64,000 nucleotides of DNA. It comes from an uncultured Lachnospiraceae bacterium. GTDB taxonomy: Bacteria; Bacillota; Clostridia; Lachnospirales; Lachnospiraceae. The stretch lies in assembly GCA_910585895.1 (NCBI GenBank), contig CAJUHY010000003.1:47539-111538 (forward strand), given 5' to 3'. The position numbers were made by a program, and so were the translations under genes. This document shows positions 35,684-43,859 of this stretch, piece by piece. The notes under the pieces were generated by a model, which saw only the letters and a list, made by a program, of their open reading frames with translations, did no database searches and was not told where the DNA came from. The stretch's first letter is position 1, and each line of letters begins with the position of its first letter.

Positions 35684-36165
35684 AGCTGGTGATTATTATA
35701 ATTCTGATGGTATTGCTGATCGTCACAAATGCCTTTTTAATTTATTTATTAAATTATAATTCTAAATTTTTGGAAGCAGAGAAAGGAAAATCTGAAAAAC
35801 AAACGATTTATTATAATCTTACGCTTTGCTGGCTCCGAAAGCGGGCACAGGGAAAAAGAATCAGTGATTATCTCGAAAGGAATCATTTGCAGAAAGTGGC
35901 AATATATGGAATTAATGATGTGGGCAGATGTCTGTATGAGGAACTAAGAAAATCCCCTGTGCAGGTAATGTATTTGATTGACCGGAATGGAGCGGATATA
36001 CCGTTTGAAGTTTCGGTAGAGGTCCATAAGCCGGAAGACGAACTCAATGGGATAGATTGCGTGATTGTTGCGGCTTTGTTATCATACCGTAATATTGAGA
36101 GACAGTTAAAAGACAGGGGGGTTGGCGTAATACTTCCTCTGGATGAAATCATATATCAACTCTGA
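35680..36165 (+). CDS. Membrane-anchored small Rossmann protein
   Basis: A 161-residue protein. Residues 3-25 are a hydrophobic helix (IIIILMVLLIVTNAFLIYLL), followed by a short helical linker and a Rossmann module from about 67 (VAIYGINDVGRCLYEELR, YLIDRNGADI, CVIVAALLSYRN). The start overlaps the previous stop as ATGA. It is paralogous to 51809-52303, which has the same order of membrane helix, YNLTLCWL/YLDLTNQWL block and Rossmann module. This might bring a nucleotide-sugar binding module to the membrane where the flagellar export gate lies, but no activity is known. Confidence 0.7.
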   Translation: MKLVIIIILMVLLIVTNAFLIYLLNYNSKFLEAEKGKSEKQTIYYNLTLCWLRKRAQGKRISDYLERNHLQKVAIYGINDVGRCLYEELRKSPVQVMYLIDRNGADIPFEVSVEVHKPEDELNGIDCVIVAALLSYRNIERQLKDRGVGVILPLDEIIYQL

Positions 36166-36179
36166 CAGGGAGGGAATGG

Positions 36180-37283
36180 ATGAAGATATTATTTGTTGGA
36201 GATTATAGCGGCGCCCATGCGAACCTGAGAGATGAACTTATTAGGAAGGGGCATGAGGTTACACTGGCGGGCGGCGGCGATGGATTTAAAGGTTTTTCAT
36301 CAGATATATGTCTGTCTTATCAATCGGGTATCAAATTGGGAAAAAAAGTGGAGTCGGCATGGAAGGCTTACCAACTCAGGAAAATGAAAAGATATGATAT
36401 TGTACAATTTATTAATCCCAATCCCATATCTATTTATTATACTCCGGCAGAGATTAGAGATTTAGTTGTCAGCGCCAGGCTTTCAGTTGTTTTGTTATGT
36501 GGGTGCGACGGTTCGTTTCACCAAAATTATGGGAAAATCAGTCCCTGGCTGTGCAGACAGTGTGAGGAAATTGACAATAATGGGCGAATATGCTACTTGA
36601 AAAGTAATCGTGCATATTTGGAATATGAAAAAGAATTTTATAGAAATATCAATTTGATGATTCCGATGGACTGGTGTTATTATGAAATGCATAATACGGA
36701 CTGGGAAAGAGAAAAGTCTACAGATCTTCTGCCGATGCCCATAGTGATTGGGGAGGAACCCTGCATGGAGATTCCTGATAAGCTGCGGATACTGCATCCT
36801 CTTAACAGAAAAGGATTTAAAGGAACCCCTGTTATAAGGGAGGCCTTTATAGAACTTCAACGAAGATATGGGGACAGGGCAGAGTTCGTTATTGATGGCA
36901 GGATGCCGTATAAAGAATATGTTGAGTTGTCAAAGTCCGCAGATATTATTTTAGATCAGACTTATTCAACTTCGGCAGGAATGTCGGTATTGTTAGGAAT
37001 GGAGCAGGGGAAAATCACAATGGGCGGGGTTAAGGAACATGCGATTGTAAATGCTCAGATACAGAGGCATAAGGAACTGCCGCTGCTTAGTCTGGGAGAT
37101 AATGTGGCAGATATTGTCAGCAATATCAGCAGGGTGTTGGAGATGGAGAAAAAGGAATTGCTGGCGGTTAAGAGGAATAGCCGTAATTATGTAAAGAAGT
37201 ACCATGACGTCCGAAAGGTAGTGGATACATTGCTTGCCTATTATGCAAAAGGTCTTGCAGATAAAGGGGAAGCAATAATGTAG
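36180..37283 (+). CDS. GT-B glycosyltransferase (group 1 like)
   Basis: A 367-residue protein. MKILFVGDYSGAHANLRDEL opens the N-terminal Rossmann domain; YDIVQFINPNP near residue 77 and the conserved MPIVIGEEP region lead to the donor domain (LRILHPLNRKGFKGT, FVIDGRMPYKEYVEL, DQTYSTSAGMSVLLGM). The last block aligns with the nucleotide-sugar region of GT4 enzymes. Four cysteines (CGCDGSFH, CRQC) lie in the middle. GGGAGGGA precedes the ATG. It follows the Rossmann anchor gene by 14 bases and precedes the fdtA-like gene. Confidence 0.72.
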   Translation: MKILFVGDYSGAHANLRDELIRKGHEVTLAGGGDGFKGFSSDICLSYQSGIKLGKKVESAWKAYQLRKMKRYDIVQFINPNPISIYYTPAEIRDLVVSARLSVVLLCGCDGSFHQNYGKISPWLCRQCEEIDNNGRICYLKSNRAYLEYEKEFYRNINLMIPMDWCYYEMHNTDWEREKSTDLLPMPIVIGEEPCMEIPDKLRILHPLNRKGFKGTPVIREAFIELQRRYGDRAEFVIDGRMPYKEYVELSKSADIILDQTYSTSAGMSVLLGMEQGKITMGGVKEHAIVNAQIQRHKELPLLSLGDNVADIVSNISRVLEMEKKELLAVKRNSRNYVKKYHDVRKVVDTLLAYYAKGLADKGEAIM

Positions 37284-37325
37284 ACTAAGGGTTGAAGACA
37301 GCGTGAAGGAAAGGAAATTTGTATT

Positions 37326-37745
37326 ATGCAGATTGTGAAATATGTATTTCAGCAGCATGGAGATGAAAGGGGACGTTTGGTTGCCCTGGAGGAAATGAAA
37401 GATATCCCTTTTGAGATAAAACGCGTGTATTATCTGTATGAGACAAAGGAGAGGGTACATAGAGGATTCCATGCACATAGGAATTTGGAACAGATTCTGA
37501 TATGTATCCATGGTTCGTGTGACGTGCTTTTGGATAATGGTACGGAAAAGAAAGTGATTTCGCTGGAGAAGCCTTACGAGGGACTGTTTGTGCCGAATTA
37601 TATGTGGCATGAAATGTATAATTTTTCATCAGATGCAGTGTTGATGGTCCTGGCTTCTGAGTATTACAAAGAGGAAGATTATATCAGGGATTACGAGGTC
37701 TTTCTGAAAATGTGCAAAAAGGATGAAGATGATGATACAGTGTAA
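37326..37745 (+). CDS. fdtA: FdtA-like dTDP-sugar 3,4-ketoisomerase (cupin)
   Basis: A 139-residue cupin of usual length. DERGRLVALEE near residue 13, RVYYLYETKERVHRGFHAH at about 36-54 and NLEQILICIHGS match the FdtA/QdtA/WxcM family, with the two histidines of HRGFHAH in the active site. These enzymes move the keto group of dTDP-4-keto-6-deoxyglucose from C4 to C3. The next gene, overlapping by 17 bases, is a DegT aminotransferase that would convert the 3-keto product to a 3-amino-3,6-dideoxyhexose. RmlA and RmlB, which make the precursor, are not in this window. Confidence 0.85.
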   Translation: MQIVKYVFQQHGDERGRLVALEEMKDIPFEIKRVYYLYETKERVHRGFHAHRNLEQILICIHGSCDVLLDNGTEKKVISLEKPYEGLFVPNYMWHEMYNFSSDAVLMVLASEYYKEEDYIRDYEVFLKMCKKDEDDDTV

Positions 37746-38820
37746 CCGTTTGGACAGGGGATTTGAATTATATCAGAATGAATATGAAGAGAAAGCGCTG
37801 GAGGTCTTGCGGCGCGGATGGTATGTGTTAGGGCAGGAAGTGGAAAGCTTTGAGAAGGAATTTGCCGCGTATCTGGGTGTTGGAGACTGTATAGGCGTAG
37901 GCAATGGATTGGAGGCATTGCAGATTGCCTTTCATTTATTGGGTATAGGGGAAGGGCACGAAGTGATTATGCAGGGCAATACATATATTGCCAGTGCGTT
38001 GGGGGTTGCGCTCAATGGAGCAGTTCCTGTGTTTGTAGAACCGGATGATTACCATAACATAGATACGGGGAAAATTGAAGAAAAGATAACTGACAAAACG
38101 AGGGCGATATTGGCAGTTCATTTATATGGACAGCCAGCAGCCATGGATGAGATAATGCAGGTTGCTCAGAAGTATCGTCTGAAGGTAGTTGAAGATTGTG
38201 CACAGGCGCATGGGGCAGAATATAGAGGCAGAAAAGTCGGTACGTTCGGCGATATCAGCTGTTTTTCTTTTTATCCAACCAAGAATCTGGGAGCATTTGG
38301 AGATGGGGGGGCGTTGGTAACAGATGATGCTGAATTGGCAGAACTGGCAAGAACTTACCGAAATTATGGAAGCAGGGAGAAATATCACCATAGCATGGTG
38401 GGGATGAATTCCAGGCTGGATGAGATTCAGGCAGGGATGCTGCGGGTGAAATTAACACATATAGACGGGCTTAATGAAGAAAGGATACAGCTTGCTAATC
38501 GGTATAATAAGGGAATCCATAATAAAAAGATAATTTTGCCGGCAGTTCTGCCAGAGGTCAAGAGCGTATGGCATCAGTATGTAGTGCGGGTCGCGAACCG
38601 GGCAGAGGTGCAACAGAAATTGATGGACAAAGGGATTCGTACCATGGTTCATTATCCCATACCGCCACATTTGTCAGATGCGTTTCAGTATCTGGGTTAT
38701 CAGAAGGGAGATTTGCCAAAGACAGAGCAATTTGCCGGAGAAGTCCTGTCTCTGCCGTTTTATAATGGATTAACAGAGGAGGAACAGAATTATGTGATTG
38801 AGGCGCTCAACAATATATAA
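37729..38820 (+). CDS. fdtB: FdtB-like DegT aminotransferase
   Basis: A 363-residue protein. Three ATG codons (37723, 37729, 37732) lie close together inside the end of fdtA; AAAGG at 37717-37722 favours 37729 or 37732. RRGWYVLGQEVESFE, GVGNGLEALQIAF and SFYPTKNLGAFGDGGA with PLP lysine K185 define the DegT/DnrJ/EryC1 family, and the pairing with FdtA makes a 3-aminotransferase the best call (dTDP-Fuc3N or dTDP-Qui3N). The lysine region includes a 7-G run (38305-38311). Two methyltransferase genes of one family follow within 3 kb and may act on its product. Confidence 0.83.
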   Translation: MMIQCNRLDRGFELYQNEYEEKALEVLRRGWYVLGQEVESFEKEFAAYLGVGDCIGVGNGLEALQIAFHLLGIGEGHEVIMQGNTYIASALGVALNGAVPVFVEPDDYHNIDTGKIEEKITDKTRAILAVHLYGQPAAMDEIMQVAQKYRLKVVEDCAQAHGAEYRGRKVGTFGDISCFSFYPTKNLGAFGDGGALVTDDAELAELARTYRNYGSREKYHHSMVGMNSRLDEIQAGMLRVKLTHIDGLNEERIQLANRYNKGIHNKKIILPAVLPEVKSVWHQYVVRVANRAEVQQKLMDKGIRTMVHYPIPPHLSDAFQYLGYQKGDLPKTEQFAGEVLSLPFYNGLTEEEQNYVIEALNNI

Positions 38821-38851
38821 ACAGAATAAATGCCGGAGGGAATAAAAGCTA

Positions 38852-39655
38852 ATGCGTAATATAGAAGACTATACAGATAAATATCTGAATGATGGATTTG
38901 AGAGGTATCAGGTAGAGTTCCGCAGAAAGAAGATACTGGAAATAATTGAGAGGTTTCAGCCTAGGAGTATTCTGGAGATTGGCTGTGGCATGGAACCGAT
39001 TTTTAAGTATTTGGCAGCGGACAGTTATGATACAATTACAATTGTGGAAGCGAGCGGGATTTTTTTTGAAAATGCCAAAAGGCTAAGCTCCGGGAGCCCC
39101 AAAATTACGTGTATAAATGCGTTTTTTGAAGATTGGGCAGAAGGTCAGGAGGAAGGTTTTGACCTTATTTTATGCAGTGGTTTGCTGCATGAGGTAGAAG
39201 TTCCTGATAAAATATTAGAAGCGATAAAGCAGCTTTGCCGAAATGCCAGGGAAAAGGAAACTATCGTACATATTAATGTCCCTAATGCAAATTCTATTCA
39301 CCGTATGCTGGCAGAGAAAATGGGACTGATAGGTGATGTTCATGAGTTATCTGAGCGGAATCGTGTGTTTCAGCAGCACTCGGTATTTGATATCAGGAGT
39401 CTGTCAGAAAAAGTAGAAGGGCATGGGTTTAAGATAGTGGAAAGCGGTTCTTATTTTCTCAAGTTTTTTCCGCATAGCATGATGGAAAAGATGATAGAAA
39501 ACAATGTTATAACTTATCCGGTATTAGAGGGATGTTATGAATTGACAGAAAAATTTCAAGAGAATGGGAGTGAGATATATGTTAATATGCAATATACCCG
39601 GGGGGGGTATAAGAGAGGAATATGGTGGCTATTTGCCCTTAGAGCTGCCGGTTAG
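38852..39655 (+). CDS. Class I SAM methyltransferase (paralogue 2 of 3), ending in a poly-G tract
   Basis: A 267-residue protein. ILEIGCGMEPIFKYL near 44 and CSGLLHEVEVPDKIL near 112 are the SAM motifs; the rest aligns with the proteins at 31889 and 40594. Those paralogues end at about residue 250, where this one meets eight G bases (39600-39607) and then runs 15 codons in a frame that looks unrelated. With nine G the protein would stop two codons after the tract; with seven or ten it would fuse to the downstream aminotransferase. So the present C-terminus probably depends on tract length. GGAGGG precedes the ATG. Confidence 0.78.
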   Translation: MRNIEDYTDKYLNDGFERYQVEFRRKKILEIIERFQPRSILEIGCGMEPIFKYLAADSYDTITIVEASGIFFENAKRLSSGSPKITCINAFFEDWAEGQEEGFDLILCSGLLHEVEVPDKILEAIKQLCRNAREKETIVHINVPNANSIHRMLAEKMGLIGDVHELSERNRVFQQHSVFDIRSLSEKVEGHGFKIVESGSYFLKFFPHSMMEKMIENNVITYPVLEGCYELTEKFQENGSEIYVNMQYTRGGYKRGIWWLFALRAAG

Positions 39656-40604
39656 GAGAAAGGAATATTTTGATAACCTGCCGCAGAATGATGTGGTGCG
39701 TTTGGATTGTGGAAGAAGCGCTTTTTGGTATGCACTGGCGGTAATTAAGCCTACGAAATTATATGTCCCCTATCTGAATTGTCAGAATTCCACAGACCCG
39801 GCAGACGCATTGGGGATACCGTATGAGTATTACCGCCTGGACGTTGATTTGACGCCAATGGGGATTGAACCTGGGGAAGATGAGGCAGTTATGTGGATTA
39901 ATTATTATGGAAATGCCGGAAAGGAACAAATTCACAAAGTGGTAAGTCTTTGCCGAGGCTCGAATTTAATTATTGATAACTGCCATGCATTTTTTTCCGA
40001 ACCGTTAGATGGAGTCTATAATTGTTACTCTGCCAGGAAATTTTTTGGTGTGTGCGATGGCGCGTATCTGATAAAAAATGACATTGAGAAACTGGATTTG
40101 CCGGAAGGGGAATCAGCTCAACATGCATTATTCTTGATGTCGGTGCTGGAGCATAGCACGAATGAACTGTATCCTGAGAGTTTGGCAAATGAAGAGCGGC
40201 TGGGGAAAGAGGTTCATGCAATGTCTGCCCTTACAAGGAGGATACTGCAGTCTGTGGATTATGAACAGGTGAAAGACATCCGAAAGAAGAATATGCTCAG
40301 GCTGCACAGTAAACTGGAGAGATACAATGTATTTTCAGTAAATATAGATTCGGAGACGCATATATCCTATCCGTTATTGATTGAAGATGAGGAACTGCGG
40401 CAGAGGATAGTGGCCAGGCATATTTATACACCCACCTGGTGGCGTCATGTTCCATCTTATTTTGAGGAGAATACATTAGAAACGAGGCTGTCAAAATATA
40501 TGCTCATGATACCAATAGACCAGAGATACCAGGAAGAGGATATGGATGACATTAGCAGAATTATTTTAGAGGAATACCGAGGAGGCAGAAAAGATGTCGG
40601 TTGA
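39579..40604 (+). CDS. DegT-like PLP aminotransferase with a poly-G tract in its 5' codons
   Basis: A 341-residue protein when started at ATG 39579, which has GGGAGTGAG a few bases upstream and lies inside the methyltransferase gene. Codons 7-10 are encoded by the tract (CCC then eight G), so frame depends on tract length; eight G is in frame. VRLDCGRSAFWYALAVIK, IIDNCHAFF and SARKFFGVCDGAYLI (PLP lysine K154) indicate a fold-type I aminotransferase related to DegT but divergent. EEYGGYLPLELP just after the tract is likely the natural N-terminus of the family. The C-terminus overlaps the next methyltransferase by 11 bases. Confidence 0.72.
   Translation: MLICNIPGGGIREEYGGYLPLELPVRRKEYFDNLPQNDVVRLDCGRSAFWYALAVIKPTKLYVPYLNCQNSTDPADALGIPYEYYRLDVDLTPMGIEPGEDEAVMWINYYGNAGKEQIHKVVSLCRGSNLIIDNCHAFFSEPLDGVYNCYSARKFFGVCDGAYLIKNDIEKLDLPEGESAQHALFLMSVLEHSTNELYPESLANEERLGKEVHAMSALTRRILQSVDYEQVKDIRKKNMLRLHSKLERYNVFSVNIDSETHISYPLLIEDEELRQRIVARHIYTPTWWRHVPSYFEENTLETRLSKYMLMIPIDQRYQEEDMDDISRIILEEYRGGRKDVG
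39600..39607 (+). repeat. Poly-G tract (G8) at the methyltransferase/aminotransferase junction
   Basis: ATACCC followed by eight G and TATAAG. In the present length the aminotransferase frame from 39579 is open. Nine G would end the methyltransferase at a TAA right after the tract, and seven or ten would fuse the two proteins. Typical of slipped-strand contingency loci. Confidence 0.75.
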
Positions 40605-41343
40605 TATGGATGCCTATGGAAGGCAGTTTTTGGAAGACTATGAAAATGGAGATTTTGAAGTTATTTTAACAAAATATAGAAAGAAAAAAATGCGGGAAAT
40701 CTTGCAGAGATATTCTACGCGAAGAATGCTGGAAATTGGCTGTGGGATGGAGCCTTTTTTCTTAAGTTATGGGGATTTTGATTATATGGCGGTTGTGGAA
40801 CCTGCAGATATCATGTTCCAAAGAGCTGAACGGTATCGCCAAGAGAGTGAAAAGAACATAGAATGTATTTATGGGTTTGTGGAAGACAAGGTGGATGAAC
40901 TGCAGGGAAAAGATTTTGATTTTATATTGTTGGCCGGATTGATACATGAGGTGGAGGATGTAGATAGATTAATGAACTCTGTAAGGAGAATTTGTCCGGA
41001 ACATGGACATGTGTTGATTACAACGAATAATCCGCATTCCTTTCATTTAACATTGGCATATGAATCTGGAATAATACCGCATTTAGGATTATTGACGGAT
41101 AAAGCTAAATCTTTTCAGCGTCACCGTACATTTACCATGGAAGAGATGAAGCAGCTAATATGTAAGCATGGTTTTTCTGTTGTGGAGGAGGGAGCCTGTT
41201 TTGTCAAACCGTTTGCGCATAGCCAGATGAAAGCGCTTTTAGATAATCATATCATTACGGAGGCAGTGCTGGATGGGTTGGATAAAATGGTAAAATATAT
41301 TCCGGAACTAGGGGCTGAAAATTATTGTGTGGTGAGACCTTGA
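40594..41343 (+). CDS. Class I SAM methyltransferase (paralogue 3 of 3)
   Basis: A 249-residue protein with AGGAGG before ATG 40594; it overlaps the aminotransferase end. MLEIGCGMEPFFLSY near 47, VVEPADIMFQRAE and LLAGLIHEVEDVDRL are SAM motifs. FVKPFAHSQMKALLDNHII near the C-terminus is nearly identical to the minus-strand paralogue at 31889, so these two are the closest pair. It ends cleanly at VVRP with no poly-G tract. A sugar methyltransferase acting on the FdtB-type amino sugar is a reasonable inference. Confidence 0.8.
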   Translation: MSVDMDAYGRQFLEDYENGDFEVILTKYRKKKMREILQRYSTRRMLEIGCGMEPFFLSYGDFDYMAVVEPADIMFQRAERYRQESEKNIECIYGFVEDKVDELQGKDFDFILLAGLIHEVEDVDRLMNSVRRICPEHGHVLITTNNPHSFHLTLAYESGIIPHLGLLTDKAKSFQRHRTFTMEEMKQLICKHGFSVVEEGACFVKPFAHSQMKALLDNHIITEAVLDGLDKMVKYIPELGAENYCVVRP

Positions 41344-41401
41344 TTTTGTGTGTGGCTGGGTTTATAAACAAACAGTGGGAACAGAAAGGAATCATAGTAT
41401 T

Positions 41402-42394
41402 ATGAGAATGGAACATCTGGGAGTTAGAGTTACAACATTTTGCAACCTCAATTGTAAAGATTGCGCAGACCTTGTGCCATATGAGAAGAGTTGTCATTAT
41501 GAGTATGAGGATATAGTGAACGATTTAGATAAAATACTTGGCGTCGTTGATTTTATTGAGGAAATATTGCTTGGCGGCGGTGAGATTTTTATGTATCCTT
41601 ATATGAATGAGGTAATAGAGTATTGTGTGCGAAGTTCTAAGATAGGACATGTATTTGTTGTGACAAACGGAACTATTATGCCAACACAGGAAAATCTGAA
41701 AGTGTTAAAAAATGACAGAGTTACTTTGAGAGTCAGCGGATATGGTGTGCATGTTGCACCACAGAGAGACAAAATAATGGCGTTATTAGAGGAGGAATCT
41801 ATACAGACAGAAGATTTAAAGAGCATGAAATGGTATGATGTGGGAAATGCAGAATATAGGAACAGGACAGAAGAGGAGATGAAATGGGTTTGGGATAACT
41901 GTTCTATGAGATTCTGTGTTACAATGTGTGGGAATGGAAAAATTTACTGGTGTGGTAGGCAGATTGGCGCAGATTTGTTGGAGGACTACCCATCTCCGAA
42001 AGTAAATGAGATTGTTGATGTCAGGAATACGCCTCAGGGAAAGCTGGCGGAAACATTGGAAGATTTTTATAAAACAAGGTATATTTCTACATGTAATTAC
42101 TGTGATGGAATAACACCTAGGTCACGTTGGATATTTACGGCCACACAGGTTCTGCCGAAAAAGCTTGCCTTGGATTTGTTTGCTTTTGAAATGATGCTGA
42201 GGGAGGGAGAAAATGTAAGGCTTATTTTAAACGAATGGTTAGGATATGTAAATGAGCATTACAAGGCCTTGCTGTTTGAAACGGAATTTGCAGAAGCTCT
42301 GCAGGTTACAAGAGACGTTTCTCAAATGCTTACGAGACTCAAATATACCCCGGGGGGGGGGGTATGCTTGAAGAAGATCTATATAGGGTGCTGA
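41402..42394 (+). CDS. Radical SAM protein, 3' end cut by an out-of-phase poly-G tract
   Basis: The start is taken at ATG 41402 (AAAGGA upstream); an in-frame start at 41348 lacks a site. Unlike the other three radical SAM proteins here it has no Rossmann module: CNLNCKDC at 14-21 binds the 4Fe-4S cluster and LLGGGEIFMYPYMNE near 61 is the GGE motif. CSMRFCVTMC and CNYCDG are further cysteine clusters for an auxiliary centre. At residue 317 the frame enters eleven G bases and then stops at residue 330. With nine or twelve G the frame would run on through 42675 to about 424 residues, so the gene appears to be in an OFF phase. Confidence 0.78.
   Translation: MRMEHLGVRVTTFCNLNCKDCADLVPYEKSCHYEYEDIVNDLDKILGVVDFIEEILLGGGEIFMYPYMNEVIEYCVRSSKIGHVFVVTNGTIMPTQENLKVLKNDRVTLRVSGYGVHVAPQRDKIMALLEEESIQTEDLKSMKWYDVGNAEYRNRTEEEMKWVWDNCSMRFCVTMCGNGKIYWCGRQIGADLLEDYPSPKVNEIVDVRNTPQGKLAETLEDFYKTRYISTCNYCDGITPRSRWIFTATQVLPKKLALDLFAFEMMLREGENVRLILNEWLGYVNEHYKALLFETEFAEALQVTRDVSQMLTRLKYTPGGGVCLKKIYIGC
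42352..42362 (+). repeat. Poly-G tract (G11) in a radical SAM gene
   Basis: ATACCCC followed by eleven G and TATGC. This is the longest homopolymer seen in the window and lies in coding sequence. Eleven G truncates the radical SAM protein 14 codons later; ten G gives a stop three codons after the tract; nine or twelve restores the full frame. Confidence 0.85.
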
Positions 42395-42675
42395 GAAGTT
42401 GGAACAAATGCAACCTTGAAGTGTTGCGGGGTTACAGATTTTATGTGGAAGATCCGTGTTGTTTATTGAATCCAGCGCAGGTAAGATATCATGAAAGGAA
42501 TTGTAAGAATGCCGTCAATGTCTTTGTACTGCCATCGGAAGATTTTAAAAATGATAGAACTAACACAGCAGATATTTTAGTGACAGTGCAGGAGATAAAG
42601 GAAGAGAAGGCTTGGGAAGAGAAAACAGGCTGCCGTTCCATTTTGCGGTATGCGTTCCTTTTTGATGCTTTTTAA
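42364..42675 (+). pseudogene. Out-of-phase 3' part of the radical SAM gene
   Basis: A 103-codon frame beginning right behind the G11 tract. Its first ATG (42364) has no ribosome binding site, since the tract lies where one would be. It contains YRFYVEDPCCLLNPAQV and VFVLPSEDF but no recognised domain. Adding one G or removing two joins it to the radical SAM protein, which is the simplest explanation for its existence. It could also be a separate small protein made by re-initiation, or the tract length could be a sequencing error. Confidence 0.6.
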
Positions 42676-42709
42676 GAAATTGTTATATTTGAGTTAGGAG
42701 GAAAACACA

Positions 42710-43828
42710 GTGTCCAGACAGATTATTATTTTTGGCTGTTCCAATCTTGGAAAGCAGATCTATGAACAGATAAGAGAAATAAAACTGGATTTGCCGATTT
42801 GTTTTTTGGATAACGACAAGGAAAAAAGAATGACAGAATTCTGTGGGGAACAGGTAATCAGTCTGGAAGATGCGGCAATAAATTACAGAGAGGCTTCCTA
42901 TATCACTGCCAGTTACCGTTTTTACCGGGAAATGCGTGACCAGTTAAAGGAGATAGACGTTGCGGAATCCAATATTTTTTTCCCGGGACTGGTTGTCAAA
43001 GTATTGGAAGCTGAGTTATATGATACATATGAGAAAGTAAAGCGCAGGTTACCAAGAAAGGAATTAAAATTTGCCGTGGATTTGGCGGAGCATTGTAATC
43101 TAAATTGTCAGAATTGCGATCATTTTTCTCCCCTTGCGAGGGAACATTTTACAGATTTAAAACAATACGAAGCAGATTTAAAGCGGTTAAAGGAATTGTT
43201 TGGTGAGAAAGTTGCTCAGATAGATTTGGAAGGCGGAGAGCCTTTGCTGAATCCGAACGCAGCAGAGTTCATTAAAGTCACATACCAATATTTCCCCAAG
43301 GCATTAATCAATATTTTTACGAATGGGCTTCTGCTGCCGAAGATGGAAGAAGAATTTTGGAATACGTGCCGACAGCGCGGAATCATTCTCGAGGTGACCA
43401 AGTATCCGATTGCGCTGGATTATGATGGAATTGAAGCTTTGGCGAAAGAGAAAGGGGTTGTATTGCATTATTATGGCGGGGACGTGGTGAAAACTTCCAG
43501 ACATCAACCATTAGACCCTGAAGGAATGCAGGACAAGTGGGAAAGTTTCTGCAACTGTTTTCTGGCAAACGAATGCATTATGTTGAAAAAAGGCAGGCTC
43601 TATACCTGCACGGTGCTTCCTAACATAGAACATTTTAACCGCTATTTTGATAAGGACATAGAGGTGACGGAGCAGGATTCTATAGATATATATGAGGCAC
43701 AATCGGAACAGGAAATTCTGGAATTTTTATGCCAGCCAGTTCCTGCCTGCCGTTACTGCAAAGTTTCGGCACGGACAGGCGGACATGTCTGGGGAACATC
43801 AAAAAGAGTGATTGAAGAGTGGATATAA
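42710..43828 (+). CDS. Radical SAM protein with N-terminal Rossmann module, GTG start
   Basis: A 372-residue protein starting at GTG 42710, after AGGAGG. IIIFGCSNLGKQIYEQ and CFLDNDKEKR mark the Rossmann module. CNLNCQNC at 129-136 is the radical SAM Fe-S motif and DLEGGEPLLNP near 165 the GGE motif. CNCFLANECIMLKKGRLYTC and CRYCKVS near the C-terminus are candidate auxiliary cluster ligands. It is most like the protein at 28504. The role in the glycan is unknown; such proteins may reshape a sugar ring or deoxygenate it. Confidence 0.8.
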   Translation: MSRQIIIFGCSNLGKQIYEQIREIKLDLPICFLDNDKEKRMTEFCGEQVISLEDAAINYREASYITASYRFYREMRDQLKEIDVAESNIFFPGLVVKVLEAELYDTYEKVKRRLPRKELKFAVDLAEHCNLNCQNCDHFSPLAREHFTDLKQYEADLKRLKELFGEKVAQIDLEGGEPLLNPNAAEFIKVTYQYFPKALINIFTNGLLLPKMEEEFWNTCRQRGIILEVTKYPIALDYDGIEALAKEKGVVLHYYGGDVVKTSRHQPLDPEGMQDKWESFCNCFLANECIMLKKGRLYTCTVLPNIEHFNRYFDKDIEVTEQDSIDIYEAQSEQEILEFLCQPVPACRYCKVSARTGGHVWGTSKRVIEEWI

Positions 43829-43859
43829 AATAACGGACGTCAGGGAGGTCTTGGCTAAT

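Noticed and set aside
38305..38311. G7 run in fdtB
   Set aside because: Lies in the conserved GDGGA motif, so it is explained by the protein sequence.
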